Shown piece after piece: positions 25,370-34,939 of a stretch of DNA of 64,000 nucleotides. The notes under the pieces are model-generated. The model was not told where the DNA came from. It searched no databases and saw only the letters and a list, made by a program, of their open reading frames with translations. Location: assembly GCF_019884785.1 (NCBI RefSeq), contig NZ_CP082326.1, positions 3,961,355 through 4,025,354 of the forward strand, written 5' to 3'. The stretch is from Crassaminicella profunda. GTDB taxonomy: Bacteria > Bacillota > Clostridia > Peptostreptococcales > Thermotaleaceae. The translations under genes were made by a program, and so were the position numbers. The stretch's first letter is position 1. Every line of letters begins with the position of its first letter.

Positions 25370-26233
25370 TTACTTGATATAAATCACATCAAATTTTTCC
25401 TTTATATTATGATTATTAATTTCTATATCTTGATCATCTATAGAGAATGTTACATCTAATGCTTCAAACAATTCTTTAACTGGTAAGTACTTTCCATTAC
25501 CTATAACATCATCTTGCATATTCGAAAGCTCTATCCATTTATTATTTTTCTCATTGATTACCTTTATGATTTGGTCTCCATTTTTTTCAATCTTTAATCC
25601 TATTTTATCAAAAATATTTGTGTTGATGTATTCATTTCCATTCATTATAGGAACCAGTCCACCTAAATCTTTATTTTTAAAATCTTTTTTATCATCATTA
25701 ACGTTTTTAATATGATTCATTGTTACTTCTACTTTTTTGTATGAAGCTGGTTTTCTATATGAAAAATCTTTAATACTAATATTTTTATATGCTAAATCTA
25801 ACTTAGTTTTATCATTTTCTAGCACAATATTGCTGTTCCTATACATATATTTAACGCCAATCTCATCAAAGGTTTCCTTCATAGGAATAAATATTTTTCC
25901 ATCTTTATTAATAGGATGGATTCCTTTTTCAGAAAAATTAATGACATATTCTTTATTCCCTTTTTTAACTGTAATCTTTTCCTTATTTGTATCTAGCTTT
26001 ATCCCTAAAGAAAGGTCTTTTAGTACCTCTATATTTATGTATTCAGCACCATTAATCACTACAATAGGCTTATCATAAACAACCTCTATTTTATTTGTTT
26101 GTATCACTGTATGTTTTTCAGGAGGTTTCACCTTTCCATCTGGACCTAAATCATTATTTCCAGCATAAACAGGTACTGTTAACATAGCTACCATACTTCC
26201 TAATACTAAAAGCTTTGCAATATTCTTCTTCAT
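25370..26233 (-). CDS. Secreted stalk-domain (copper-amine-oxidase-N-like) protein
   Basis: About 287 residues with a Sec signal peptide (MKKNIAKLLVLGSMVAMLTVPVYAG, cleaved near A24; quoted only to show the pattern of Lys then hydrophobic run). Two stalk repeats are visible, opening with VVINGAEYINIEVLKDL and VPIMNGNEYINTNIFDKIG. Both carry a later KIFIPMKETFDEIGVKYMY-like block. These match the three repeats of the RsgI ectodomain encoded downstream. No catalytic residues are seen; such domains are usually wall-associated structural or binding modules. ATG 26231-26233 has AAGGGAG 8 bases upstream, and a longer frame from 26263 is less likely. It may be a SigI target or a partner of RsgI. Confidence 0.8.
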   Translation of the reverse strand: MKKNIAKLLVLGSMVAMLTVPVYAGNNDLGPDGKVKPPEKHTVIQTNKIEVVYDKPIVVINGAEYINIEVLKDLSLGIKLDTNKEKITVKKGNKEYVINFSEKGIHPINKDGKIFIPMKETFDEIGVKYMYRNSNIVLENDKTKLDLAYKNISIKDFSYRKPASYKKVEVTMNHIKNVNDDKKDFKNKDLGGLVPIMNGNEYINTNIFDKIGLKIEKNGDQIIKVINEKNNKWIELSNMQDDVIGNGKYLPVKELFEALDVTFSIDDQDIEINNHNIKEKFDVIYIK

Positions 26234-26427
26234 ACGTAATTCTCCCTTCGTTTTGATAAACATTATTTATTCAAGTAGCTACTATTGTTTTTTTCTTTCT
26301 CACCTAGGTTTATTATAGTATTCATTTATTAGCAAATTTTTAGGGTCCATGTACAATGATTTTTTTGATAATAAACTTTTTCAGACTGTAAACCCACCTA
26401 ATTAAAATCCTTCGTAATATAAAAATT

Positions 26428-26459
26428 CCCTGTTTTCCTATAAATCAAGGGAAACAGGG
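26428..26459 (-). terminator. Terminator of the DUF1835 gene
   Basis: CCCTGTTT (26428-26435) pairs with AAACAGGG (26452-26459), extended by further GG/CC pairs, then a T-run on the minus strand. Confidence 0.8.
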
Positions 26460-26476
26460 TTAGTAAACTTTCTTCT

Positions 26477-27667
26477 TTAGTTTTTGAAATCAATACGAAT
26501 ATACGGCTTTATTTGAATCTCTAAATATTGATCTATCCAATTCTCTAAAAATAGTATAATAGCTTCTGTTTTAATTTCTTCACCATTTTTATCTTCATAT
26601 TTTTCTATTTTATGTTCGGTATTCCCTACTAAACTATGATTAATTCTAATAATATCTCTACCGTCTTTAAACCAAGTTAAAGAAAACATATTATGTTCAT
26701 CATAATCTAATATTAATTTATTAGATAAATCAATTGTATTCCACTTATTGATATTTGTTGTATCCACAACTAAATCATTTTCCTTTTCTTCTAATAAATA
26801 ATGATAAAAACCGTCTTCATCTATTTCACAATTCTTTTTAAATAGCTTTACAAAAAACTCATTTAAACTACCAGCTACTCTTATTTCAAAATCTCTCATG
26901 GTTTCAAGTTTTCCTTGATACTCAATTTTTCCACTTTCAATTAATTTTCTAACTCGATAATCAATAAAGGTATCTCCAACAAGTTGATCTGATTTTCCCA
27001 TCGTAGCACCAATAATTCTTGCAGCTTTTTTAAAGTTAAAAGTACAATTAGACAAGATTTCTTGATCATAGTAGCTTTCATCTACACCAATTATTTCATC
27101 TTTTAATATTCTCAAATTTTCTTTAGATTTTCTAAGGTGTTCCCAATCACTTATAAAATCATTCCATTTTTCTTTTTCTAATTTTTTCATTGTTAAAATA
27201 AGATGATTAATTTCTTCAGGGGAACACTCCCCAAAAGCTCTCATTTTGTATAAATTGTCATTATAATCTTTTATATAAGAATCAGAAATATTCACTTCAT
27301 ATAATTCCTTATTTTTTAATGCTGTAGCTAAATATCTAATACCTACTTGATCAGAAGTATTTTCTCCATGCCATATGATAATTTTTGCATCTTGATCTAT
27401 ATTCTTTATACTTTCATAAGTATCTATAAATTCTTTCTCTATATCTTCAAAATAATCCTCTATACAAACCTGTTTGAACATTTTTTCAAACCATCTAATT
27501 CTTTTTTTAAGTCCTATTTCCGTGTCCATTTCATAAATAGGTCCTATAGAATAATCTTCTCTAAAATTTATAATTTCACCCTTGTATTCAGTTTCATTGT
27601 TTTTAAAAAAGTATCTTAATGTTCCAGCAGCCGAATCCCCAAAAACAATATGTATAAATTTATCCAA
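26477..27667 (-). CDS. DUF1835/DUF3658 domain protein
   Basis: A 396-residue soluble protein. The N-terminal DUF1835 domain (1-125) opens with IHIVFGDSAAGTLRYFF and contains IIIWHGENTSDQVGIRYL. The DUF3658 domain (about 215-280) shows RIIGATMGKSDQLVGDTFID. A C-terminal part of about 110 residues is Asp/Asn-rich and unassigned. Function unknown in all bacteria that carry it. The start is TTG with AAAGGAGA 8 bases before it. It is a single gene between two terminated units. Confidence 0.82.
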   Translation of the reverse strand: MDKFIHIVFGDSAAGTLRYFFKNNETEYKGEIINFREDYSIGPIYEMDTEIGLKKRIRWFEKMFKQVCIEDYFEDIEKEFIDTYESIKNIDQDAKIIIWHGENTSDQVGIRYLATALKNKELYEVNISDSYIKDYNDNLYKMRAFGECSPEEINHLILTMKKLEKEKWNDFISDWEHLRKSKENLRILKDEIIGVDESYYDQEILSNCTFNFKKAARIIGATMGKSDQLVGDTFIDYRVRKLIESGKIEYQGKLETMRDFEIRVAGSLNEFFVKLFKKNCEIDEDGFYHYLLEEKENDLVVDTTNINKWNTIDLSNKLILDYDEHNMFSLTWFKDGRDIIRINHSLVGNTEHKIEKYEDKNGEEIKTEAIILFLENWIDQYLEIQIKPYIRIDFKN

Positions 27668-27760
27668 TGTTGATTTCTCCTTTCAAATCCATCACTTATT
27701 TTTATATCATCTATTTTATATTATTATCTGAAAAGTTTCAAAATTAAAAAGGTACTATTT

Positions 27761-29230
27761 TTACTTCTTAATTTTTTCATTATAAATAGGAAATGATACT
27801 TCAAAACAAGTTCCTTCTTTATCATCTAAAAGCCTAATCTCTCCCTTTTGTCTTTTCAAAAGCTTATTGACAAGAGAAAGTCCCAATCCTGTTCCTGAAA
27901 ACTTTTTTGATCTATTTTTATCCACTGTATAAAAAGGTTCAAATATTTTTCTTCTATGTTCAAGGGGGATACCAATGCCTGTGTCTTCAATTTCAATACA
28001 GTTTTTATTATCTTTAATATAACTTCTTATATATATTTTTCCCCCATTTACATTATATTTTATCCCATTATCTATAAGATTAATAAATATCTGCATAAAG
28101 CTTTCAGCATCTATAAGAACATAAGCTTTTTGAAGATCTTGTACCATCTCTATCCCAAATTTAGAAGCTTTTCCACCCATTCTACGACATATATCCATAA
28201 GAAGTTTTTTCGTATCTACTTTTTCTTTTTGCAATTCAAAATCATATTTTTCAAGCCTAGACAAATAAAGAGTGTTTTCAATCATGCTGTCTACTCTTTT
28301 CAATTCCTTTTCTGCTATTTCTTTTGATTTACAAACCATATCATCATCATCTTTATAAAGACTCATCAAATCTATTTGTGCTTTTATTACTGTTAAAGGA
28401 GTTTTAAATTCATGAGTAATATTTCCTATAAACTCTTTTTGCTGTTTTTCAAGGCTTTGAAGCTTTTCTACAGCAAGCTGGAGTTTTTCTTTTTCTATAT
28501 TGATTTGCTCAATATTTTCTTTTATTTTGTTGGACATAAAATAGATGCCACGACTTAAATCACCAAACTCATCCTTTTCATCTAAAATCTTTACAGATTC
28601 ATAATCTCCTTTTTCAATTTCTTTTACTGATTTTTTAAAAGCTAATATATTGTTCACAACTTTTGAAAAATAAAATCGTGCCAATAGATAAGTAATAACG
28701 ATTGAAGCAATTCCCACTTCAAAAAAGAGCTTTTTGATATCTTCATAAAAATTTCTTTCTTTTTGTGTATAGTATTCAAATCTCAATACACCAATTTGTT
28801 TCTCAAAATCATACACAGGGGCTAAGTATATGATCTTTTGTCCATTTTTTTCATATACAATTTTATTATGAATGGCATCAGTCATAATTTTTAGCTTCTT
28901 CTTATCTCCTACATCATTATGTACACTACCTATCTGTTTTCCTGCCATATCATAAAAGACAATAGATAAATCTAGTATTCTCCCTAAGTCTAAGACAAGA
29001 CTTTCTGCATTTTTAACATAAAATTTTTGAAAATCTTTCTCATCACTCGAAAGAAACCTTTCTCTTATATACAAATTTGCCGTTTTACTATTATCTTTTA
29101 AAAGTGCTTCATAGGACTGTCTTTGATTTTTCTCTATGCCTCTTAACATAAAAAAACTTATGATTGAAAGATTAAAAATGAGTAATAAAATAATAAATAT
29201 AGTCCATTTTACTTTTATACTAGTTTTCAT
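27761..29230 (-). CDS. Sensor histidine kinase (second two-component system)
   Basis: About 489 residues. Helix 1 (9-30), an extracytoplasmic domain (32-165, dCache/PAS-like by length), helix 2 (168-188), HAMP (190-245), a coiled-coil linker, HisKA with NITHEFKTPLTVIKAQIDL (phospho-acceptor H273) and an ATPase domain with INLIDNGIKYNVNGG and GTGLGLSLVNKLLKRQKG. This is the standard layout of an EnvZ/PhoR-type kinase. ATG 29228-29230 with GGAG 7 bases upstream is preferred to the longer frame from 29257. It overlaps the response-regulator gene by 11 bases. Signal unknown. Confidence 0.92.
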   Translation of the reverse strand: MKTSIKVKWTIFIILLLIFNLSIISFFMLRGIEKNQRQSYEALLKDNSKTANLYIRERFLSSDEKDFQKFYVKNAESLVLDLGRILDLSIVFYDMAGKQIGSVHNDVGDKKKLKIMTDAIHNKIVYEKNGQKIIYLAPVYDFEKQIGVLRFEYYTQKERNFYEDIKKLFFEVGIASIVITYLLARFYFSKVVNNILAFKKSVKEIEKGDYESVKILDEKDEFGDLSRGIYFMSNKIKENIEQINIEKEKLQLAVEKLQSLEKQQKEFIGNITHEFKTPLTVIKAQIDLMSLYKDDDDMVCKSKEIAEKELKRVDSMIENTLYLSRLEKYDFELQKEKVDTKKLLMDICRRMGGKASKFGIEMVQDLQKAYVLIDAESFMQIFINLIDNGIKYNVNGGKIYIRSYIKDNKNCIEIEDTGIGIPLEHRRKIFEPFYTVDKNRSKKFSGTGLGLSLVNKLLKRQKGEIRLLDDKEGTCFEVSFPIYNEKIKK

Positions 29231-29924
29231 AGAATTTCTCCACAGCTTTATATCCAATTTTGGGTACTGTCTTTATGATTTTGCTAGTTTTCCCTAGTTT
29301 TTTCCTAATCCTTTGGATATGTATATCAATGGTTCTTGTTCCACCAAAATAATCTTGTTCCCAAATCCTATCCAATATTTCACCTCTCGAAAAAGTTTTT
29401 TCCTTATTTTTAATCAAAAATGCTAAAAGATCAAATTCTTTTGGTTTAAAATCTATGATCTGATCTTTTATATATACAACTCTTTCCTTTAAGCATATTT
29501 TTATTTCATGTAACTGAATCACCTCATCCTCATGATTTTTTTCTATGCTATTTTGTCCTTTTTTTATTCTTCGACTTAAAGATCTAACCCGTGCAAGAAG
29601 CTCTAATAGATCAAATGGTTTGGTTACATAATCATCAGCTCCAAGTTCCAAACCTAATACTTTATCCACTAAATCAGTTTTAGCAGTGAGCATAAGAATG
29701 CCCATATTAGTGTTATCTCCTATTCTTTTACACACATCATAGCCACTAAGCTTTGGCATCATTACATCCAAAATTAATATATCTGGATGAAATTTTTGTA
29801 TTTTATCTATTGCCTGCTCCCCATCATAAGCTGTATATACGGTATATTGTTCGCGCTTTAGGGCATAAGCGATTGCATCTGTAATATTTTCTTCATCATC
29901 TGCCACAAGTATTTTTATTTCCAT
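29220..29924 (-). CDS. OmpR/PhoB-type response regulator (second system)
   Basis: A 234-residue regulator with receiver motifs ADDEENIT, LILDVMMPKLSGYDV (phospho-acceptor Asp), ILMLTAKTDLVDK and DDYVTKPFDLLELLARV. The winged-helix C-terminus ends TRTIDIHIQRIRKKLG and IGYKAVEKF. AAAGGAG is 8 bases before ATG. It forms an operon with the overlapping kinase gene. Confidence 0.95.
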   Translation of the reverse strand: MEIKILVADDEENITDAIAYALKREQYTVYTAYDGEQAIDKIQKFHPDILILDVMMPKLSGYDVCKRIGDNTNMGILMLTAKTDLVDKVLGLELGADDYVTKPFDLLELLARVRSLSRRIKKGQNSIEKNHEDEVIQLHEIKICLKERVVYIKDQIIDFKPKEFDLLAFLIKNKEKTFSRGEILDRIWEQDYFGGTRTIDIHIQRIRKKLGKTSKIIKTVPKIGYKAVEKFYEN

Positions 29925-30012
29925 CCGTTTATCTCCTTTTTAATATTCTATACATTACATATATAGGTGTATTTTAACATAATCTTTTGTATCCCTTGAT
30001 TTTAAAATGCAA

Positions 30013-30034
30013 AAAAGAGCATACTTGCTCTTTT
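30013..30034 (-). terminator. Terminator of the lipoprotein gene
   Basis: AAAAGAGCA (30013-30021) and TGCTCTTTT (30026-30034), 4-base loop, T-run on the minus strand. Confidence 0.8.
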
Positions 30035-30049
30035 AAGTATAAAATAAAA

Positions 30050-31279
30050 TCAATTCAATGTGACTACACTTGTTTTATATCTTCTCTTGCCATCTTCTCT
30101 ACGAGTTGGCGCTCTCATAAGAAACTTTCTTGAAGAGCTATCCCAAACTACACCAGCTATCACTTCCGGGAAAATTTTAACATTTTTTTCCGTTTTAAAA
30201 TCATAAACAAATAAATTTCTTTCTCTTTTTTCACTCTTATTAGAATCATACATACAATATACACACTTTGTATAGTCCGGTGAAACACTAATACCTCCTC
30301 GGAATGCCCCTTTTGCTATAAGTTTTTTATGATTCCCATTTTCATCTAATTCCCAAAGTTCACTAATATATGAATCATTTTCTAATCTAGCTATATTTTG
30401 ATGATTTGGTTTATGAAAATACACTTCGTCAGCCTCTATCTTTGTTAATTCTCTATAATTATTAATTTTTAAATTATATACAAAAGGTCTTTTATTGTAT
30501 GTTTCTACATAAAGACTATCACCTTTTTTCTTCGCAACTTTTATACAATTATTTTCTTTTTCATATTCATACCATTCTTTAATTAATTTAAGATCTTCCT
30601 CATCAAGTGACTCAGTATCATAGTCATATAATATTTCAACATATTTTTCAAAACTTAATTGGCTAAAATCTTTTATTTTTTTAACAAGTTCTTCTGGAAG
30701 CTTAATTTCTTCCTTATTGCCATCAAAATCACACTTATATATTTTCATACCTTTTGCCAAAATGATTTTATTTTTATCTATAAATTTAGATGTATAGCTT
30801 ACTGCGTCTTCTATTTTCTTTTCTTCTTCAGTTTTTAAATTAATCATGTAGATGGATTTATTATCATACCCATCTTTACTTTTCATTACTTTTTCATACA
30901 ATACATATTTTTCATCTTCTGTAATATCTTTTATCTTTAAATATACCTTTGTATTATCATCTATATTTCTACTTAAATTTTGAAATGTTTCATTTTTTAT
31001 ATCATAAATACAAATATTAGCACTTTGTTTATCATCTTCATTCTCCCATATTGATAATCCCTTAATTCCTAAAACATTTCCACTATCAAGAAAATACGAT
31101 CCTCTAAAATTCTCAATGTTATCAATTTTTTTAATAGCTAATACATCTTCAATCTCCTTTTGCTGATTTTCAAGTACCACAACTTCTCTATCATTAACCC
31201 CACAAGCAGTTAAACCACATACGGTTATAGACGCTAATAAAGATATACACACTATTTTTTTTCTTAATTTTGACTTCAT
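30050..31279 (-). CDS. Lipoprotein, possibly beta-propeller-like, function unknown
   Basis: About 409 residues with a lipoprotein signal (TVCGLTACG). The body has repeated beta-rich segments of the type ANICIYDIKNETFQNLS, KSIYMINLKTEEEKKIED and RNLFVYDFKTEKNVKIF, each a short strand-loop-strand ending in a charged turn. SPDYTKCVYCMY resembles the TolB/WD-like blade pattern. I infer a propeller fold anchored outside the membrane, but no family is recognised with certainty. ATG 31277-31279 has GGGGG 7 bases upstream. The 278 bases upstream of it hold no gene. Confidence 0.65.
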   Translation of the reverse strand: MKSKLRKKIVCISLLASITVCGLTACGVNDREVVVLENQQKEIEDVLAIKKIDNIENFRGSYFLDSGNVLGIKGLSIWENEDDKQSANICIYDIKNETFQNLSRNIDDNTKVYLKIKDITEDEKYVLYEKVMKSKDGYDNKSIYMINLKTEEEKKIEDAVSYTSKFIDKNKIILAKGMKIYKCDFDGNKEEIKLPEELVKKIKDFSQLSFEKYVEILYDYDTESLDEEDLKLIKEWYEYEKENNCIKVAKKKGDSLYVETYNKRPFVYNLKINNYRELTKIEADEVYFHKPNHQNIARLENDSYISELWELDENGNHKKLIAKGAFRGGISVSPDYTKCVYCMYDSNKSEKRERNLFVYDFKTEKNVKIFPEVIAGVVWDSSSRKFLMRAPTRREDGKRRYKTSVVTLN

Positions 31280-31575
31280 GTCTTTTCCCCCTACCAATCA
31301 TTTGATAGTTAAATTATACCTGTTTTTCTTTTCTAAAAAATATATGGAATGTTTCCAAAATGTAAACTTTTATATTTTTATACAAAATATATCTTTTCTC
31401 CATAAAAAAATGACCCCTGCTAATACAGAGATCATCTATTGACTCCTTAGTTTCTATTTTTAATTTCCTTATTATAGGGCTCCGTTCACTGTAAACTAAA
31501 TCGTCTCTTTTTATTTTTTATATCTATGCTATTTCGTTCATCATTCTTTTTAAGAAATAAACGCTACATAACATA

Positions 31576-32910
31576 CTATTTCATATTGATTACCCAATTC
31601 CCATTCATTATAAATTCAGGATAGGCTATTTCAACATTTGTGGCATCCATATCTTTATCAAATTCTAAATTAATAATCACTTGATCACCATTAAACTCAC
31701 CAGCTATTTTTTTCACGTCATGACTATAAAAATCAAAGGATCTTATATGAATATTTTCATTTCCATCTGTATTCAATTCAAATTCTACTTGGGCAGATGT
31801 AGGTGATGTTCTTTTAATCTTTTTAAGCACAGCCTTTTGAATGTTGAAGTCTACTTCTTTGTTTAAAGATAATTCCCCTTCCTTAGGAATATTTAGTTCA
31901 AAGGAATCCATAGTTTTTTCATAGGCTGCAATAATTGCAGGTAATTTTAATGTTAAGTTTTTATCTTTAGGTGCATTTGTTTCAAATATTGTTATAGGAC
32001 GACCCTTTGAATCTTTGGGGATTTCAAGTTTATATTTATTATTCATTTCATCAAGTACATAAAGATCCTCTACCCTATTACTTGAACTAGATCCCATGAT
32101 GCCATCTGACCCTCGGTTTTCTGTTGTAAATGCTGCTTTTACTTCCGTTGGTTTACCAAGTCTATTTAATTTCAAATCGTTATCTTCAAATGAGGTAATG
32201 AATTGAACATTTAATTTTTCATTTTTATAGAATCTTTTCGCCCCAATATTTACACCCTTTATATTATTTTCAGCAGTATAGATTTCTTTATTTAACTCTA
32301 AGTTTTTAGCCTTTTCTAATGAAATATCATAATTATTTCCTGCAATGATCAATTGAAAGTCCTTGACAGGTTTAATATTGTAATTGTTTTCTGTTTTATT
32401 CGCAAAGCTAAAGAAATATTCATTTCCTTCTTCAGAATAACCCCCTGGAACATAAACTGTATGATCATCATTTTTAGGAATAATACTAATCTCTCCTAGT
32501 TCATCTTTACTCAGCTTCGAAGTTATTTCCATTTCCAAATTTCCTTCTGAAAACATCAAACTTTTTATTTGAATATCTTTGTTTAAAGGATAATTTTCTT
32601 TTAAGTAGTAGGCATCACCATCCACAATAGTTGAATATACAGGTGTTTTATTCATAAATGATTTAATAGCTTGTGAAATATCATCTGCATATACAATGCT
32701 CATACTTAATAAACATACGCAAGCAGCAACTACATAGGGAAATCTTTTTTTACGCTTAACCTTTTTATTACTTTTATTTAACTTATCACAAGCTTTTTTC
32801 TTTATATGATCCATATCTATTTCAACCCCTTCTAATAATTTATCCACTTCTTTTTCAATCAAATCATCATCTAAATTGCTCAAGAATTCAATCATTTTAT
32901 CTTCATTCAT
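31576..32910 (-). CDS. DUF4179 membrane protein, likely anti-sigma partner
   Basis: A 444-residue protein. The cytoplasmic N-terminus (1-55) is acidic then basic (LDDDLIEKEVDKLLEGVEI). One helix (about 57-75, FPYVVAACVCLLSMSIVYA) is followed by the DUF4179 domain, with ADDISQAIKSFMNKTPVYS just after the membrane and a large beta-rich extracellular part. Proteins of this layout are regularly encoded after ECF sigma factors in Clostridia and are thought to be anti-sigma factors or targets. Its start overlaps the sigma gene by 8 bases, and AAAGGAGG precedes ATG. What it senses is unknown. Confidence 0.8.
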   Translation of the reverse strand: MNEDKMIEFLSNLDDDLIEKEVDKLLEGVEIDMDHIKKKACDKLNKSNKKVKRKKRFPYVVAACVCLLSMSIVYADDISQAIKSFMNKTPVYSTIVDGDAYYLKENYPLNKDIQIKSLMFSEGNLEMEITSKLSKDELGEISIIPKNDDHTVYVPGGYSEEGNEYFFSFANKTENNYNIKPVKDFQLIIAGNNYDISLEKAKNLELNKEIYTAENNIKGVNIGAKRFYKNEKLNVQFITSFEDNDLKLNRLGKPTEVKAAFTTENRGSDGIMGSSSSNRVEDLYVLDEMNNKYKLEIPKDSKGRPITIFETNAPKDKNLTLKLPAIIAAYEKTMDSFELNIPKEGELSLNKEVDFNIQKAVLKKIKRTSPTSAQVEFELNTDGNENIHIRSFDFYSHDVKKIAGEFNGDQVIINLEFDKDMDATNVEIAYPEFIMNGNWVINMK

Positions 32911-33448
32911 AATTTAATGCCTCCTTTATAACTTTTCTCCCCCTTAAGAGCCTATTGTCTATGGCGGATCTGGATAAATGAAAAGTATTTGCCAAATCAC
33001 TTATTTTTTCACCAAAGAAATACCTTCTAAAAAATATTTCTTTGTCTATTTTGTTAAAGGAATTGATAATTTCTATGATTTTTTCTTGATCTTCTCTTAA
33101 AAAAAATTGTTTTTCTAGATTATAGCTATCTTTTATTTCAAACTCATCCATCCCAATTACATTACTGACCTTCCTTTTTCGTTTATATGTAAGGGCCTTA
33201 TATTTTGTCAAAATCAAAAGCCATGTTCTAAAATTTCCTTTTTCTTGATCGAATTCATGAATTTTCATCCAAGCATCTAGAAAGACATCCGATACACATT
33301 CCTCAATATCTTCCTTTTTAAGTGATTGACATAAAATATTATAAGCTAGGCAATAAATTATTTTTGTGTATTGATTGATCATATGCTCATAAGCATATAC
33401 ATCTCTATTTTTTATTCCTTCCACAAGTGCACTTTGTGAATACTCCAA
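32903..33448 (-). CDS. ECF RNA polymerase sigma factor
   Basis: About 181 residues. Region 2 shows NQYTKIIYCLAYNILCQ and DIEECVSDVFLDAWMKIHEFDQ with the RTWLLILTKYKAL helix. Region 4 is IINSFNKIDKEIFFRRYFFGEKISDLA then FHLSRSAIDNRLLRGRKVI. In front, AAAGGAGG is directly followed by ATGAGTAGT and then TTG. I prefer the TTG at 33446-33448, 9 bases after the site, over the ATG that touches it. Paired with the DUF4179 gene by overlap. Confidence 0.88.
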   Translation of the reverse strand: MEYSQSALVEGIKNRDVYAYEHMINQYTKIIYCLAYNILCQSLKKEDIEECVSDVFLDAWMKIHEFDQEKGNFRTWLLILTKYKALTYKRKRKVSNVIGMDEFEIKDSYNLEKQFFLREDQEKIIEIINSFNKIDKEIFFRRYFFGEKISDLANTFHLSRSAIDNRLLRGRKVIKEALNYE

Positions 33449-33569
33449 ACTACTCATCCTCCTTTCATATATTACTACGCCCTAAAGTTTACTTTTCTCT
33501 TAAAATTTTATATTAATTTTTTTAGAAAAATAAAATTTGAAAATGAAAAAACATTTAATAAAACATGAA

Positions 33570-33600
33570 AAAAGTACCTAGCCTTTTACTAGATACTTTT
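33570..33600 (-). terminator. Terminator of the DUF362 gene
   Basis: AAAAGTACCTAG (33570-33581) and CTAGATACTTTT (33589-33600), one mismatch, 7-base loop. A-run and T-run on the two sides make it usable in both directions. Confidence 0.7.
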
Positions 33601-33664
33601 AATCAAGCCAATTACATAGTTCTTCCATTCCATCTCAAATTATTTGCTCGTTTATTGTCTACAT

Positions 33665-34753
33665 TTATTTTTCTAAAATACCTTCAATAATATCAATTGC
33701 TTTTGGAGGACATCCCTTTATACATTTAGAAAAACCCTTTGTACACATTCCAATCCCTATGCCTTTTCCTTCTTTTCCTTTAAATCCTTGACCAATATAT
33801 ATTTTTTCTTTTATTTTATTAAGCTGTCCTTTTTCTTCTATTCGATTTAACGCATGAACTAAGCTTCCATAACAGGCAGAACAAGCACTCTCTGCTTGTA
33901 CATTTTTAGTAAGTCTTTCCACGGTCCCACTATTTGCGGATAAGTCTATACGATTTTTTGCTTGATTTAACTCTTTTATCACGGCATTTTCTACATCACA
34001 AGTTCCAACCCCAATATTTTCTGCTTGTGTGATATAAGGAACATCTTCTACTTTGTATCCCATTAACTCACAAATATAACTATCCATTAAAACAGGATCC
34101 TTTCCTAATAATATTCGATCCATTTTTACAGGAGTCCCCCCTTCTTCAAAGGTTAGATCTCCATTTAATCCATCCACAATAATCAAATCTTGTTTCAGAA
34201 TACGATTTAAATAAGCAATCGGTTTATGTAATCCTCTAGAATGAAATTTTCTTTTTTCTGTATCGGGAATACAACCTTTCATATTTTTAAGAGAACAAGT
34301 CATCTTTGTCTGGCAATGCCCCTTAAATACAGGTAGATTAATCAAATAATCAACTTCCATTGCCTTTTCACAAACATTAATATTCATGCCCTCTACAGAA
34401 TAACTATGATAGCTATCCTTTTGTAAATCATATAATGGAACATTATACTTTTTAGAAATTTCATCATATCCACATACTTTAAAAGCTTTACTAGTACGAT
34501 CTCCTACCCATGAACCTTCTATAATAACAATATTCTTTCTACCATTTTCATGAAGATATTCTATTAAACCCTCTACAATTTCTGGTGTAGTAGTTGCCCC
34601 TGAACTAGCTTTTTTCGCAACAACTAGATTAGGTTTTAGCCCAATAAGTGCATTTCTATTAATCTCCTCAACGATATTTGCATCTTTTAATAAATTCTTT
34701 ACCATTTCTTTAGGATTGTCCCCATAAATAATATGAATATTTTTTCTATCCAT
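33665..34753 (-). CDS. DUF362 domain protein with C-terminal Cys cluster
   Basis: About 362 residues. The DUF362 core includes LIGLKPNLVVAKKASSGATT, NIVIIEGSWVGDR, LINLPVFKGHCQTKMTCSLKNMKG and ILLGKDPVLMDSY. A Cys-rich end follows: SACSACYGSLVHAL, then GMCTKGFSKCIKGCPPKAI, which looks like one Fe-S cluster site. DUF362 proteins are soluble and of unsettled function, some linked to ferredoxin-type redox or lipid metabolism. ATG 34751-34753 has GGAGGTG 5 bases upstream. It is a single-gene unit. Confidence 0.85.
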   Translation of the reverse strand: MDRKNIHIIYGDNPKEMVKNLLKDANIVEEINRNALIGLKPNLVVAKKASSGATTTPEIVEGLIEYLHENGRKNIVIIEGSWVGDRTSKAFKVCGYDEISKKYNVPLYDLQKDSYHSYSVEGMNINVCEKAMEVDYLINLPVFKGHCQTKMTCSLKNMKGCIPDTEKRKFHSRGLHKPIAYLNRILKQDLIIVDGLNGDLTFEEGGTPVKMDRILLGKDPVLMDSYICELMGYKVEDVPYITQAENIGVGTCDVENAVIKELNQAKNRIDLSANSGTVERLTKNVQAESACSACYGSLVHALNRIEEKGQLNKIKEKIYIGQGFKGKEGKGIGIGMCTKGFSKCIKGCPPKAIDIIEGILEK

Positions 34754-34939
34754 AAAAGCACCTCCAATTTCAAACACATTAGGAATTCTACTAATATGAT
34801 AGCATACTCATTGGTTTTTTTTACATGTTTTTACATATAAAAATTTATCTGCTCTACATTTTATAATAAATCTTTTAGCACCTCCTAAAAACTTCCTACA
34901 TATAATAAATTGTATTTAAAATCAAAGGAGGTTTTGACA

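Noticed and set aside
26264-26400. Possible SigI-type promoter (ACCC ... TGAA) before the stalk-protein gene
   Set aside because: Neither the -35 C-run nor the CGAA -10 is well matched and spacing is off; a TATAAT is also present nearby. No decision possible.
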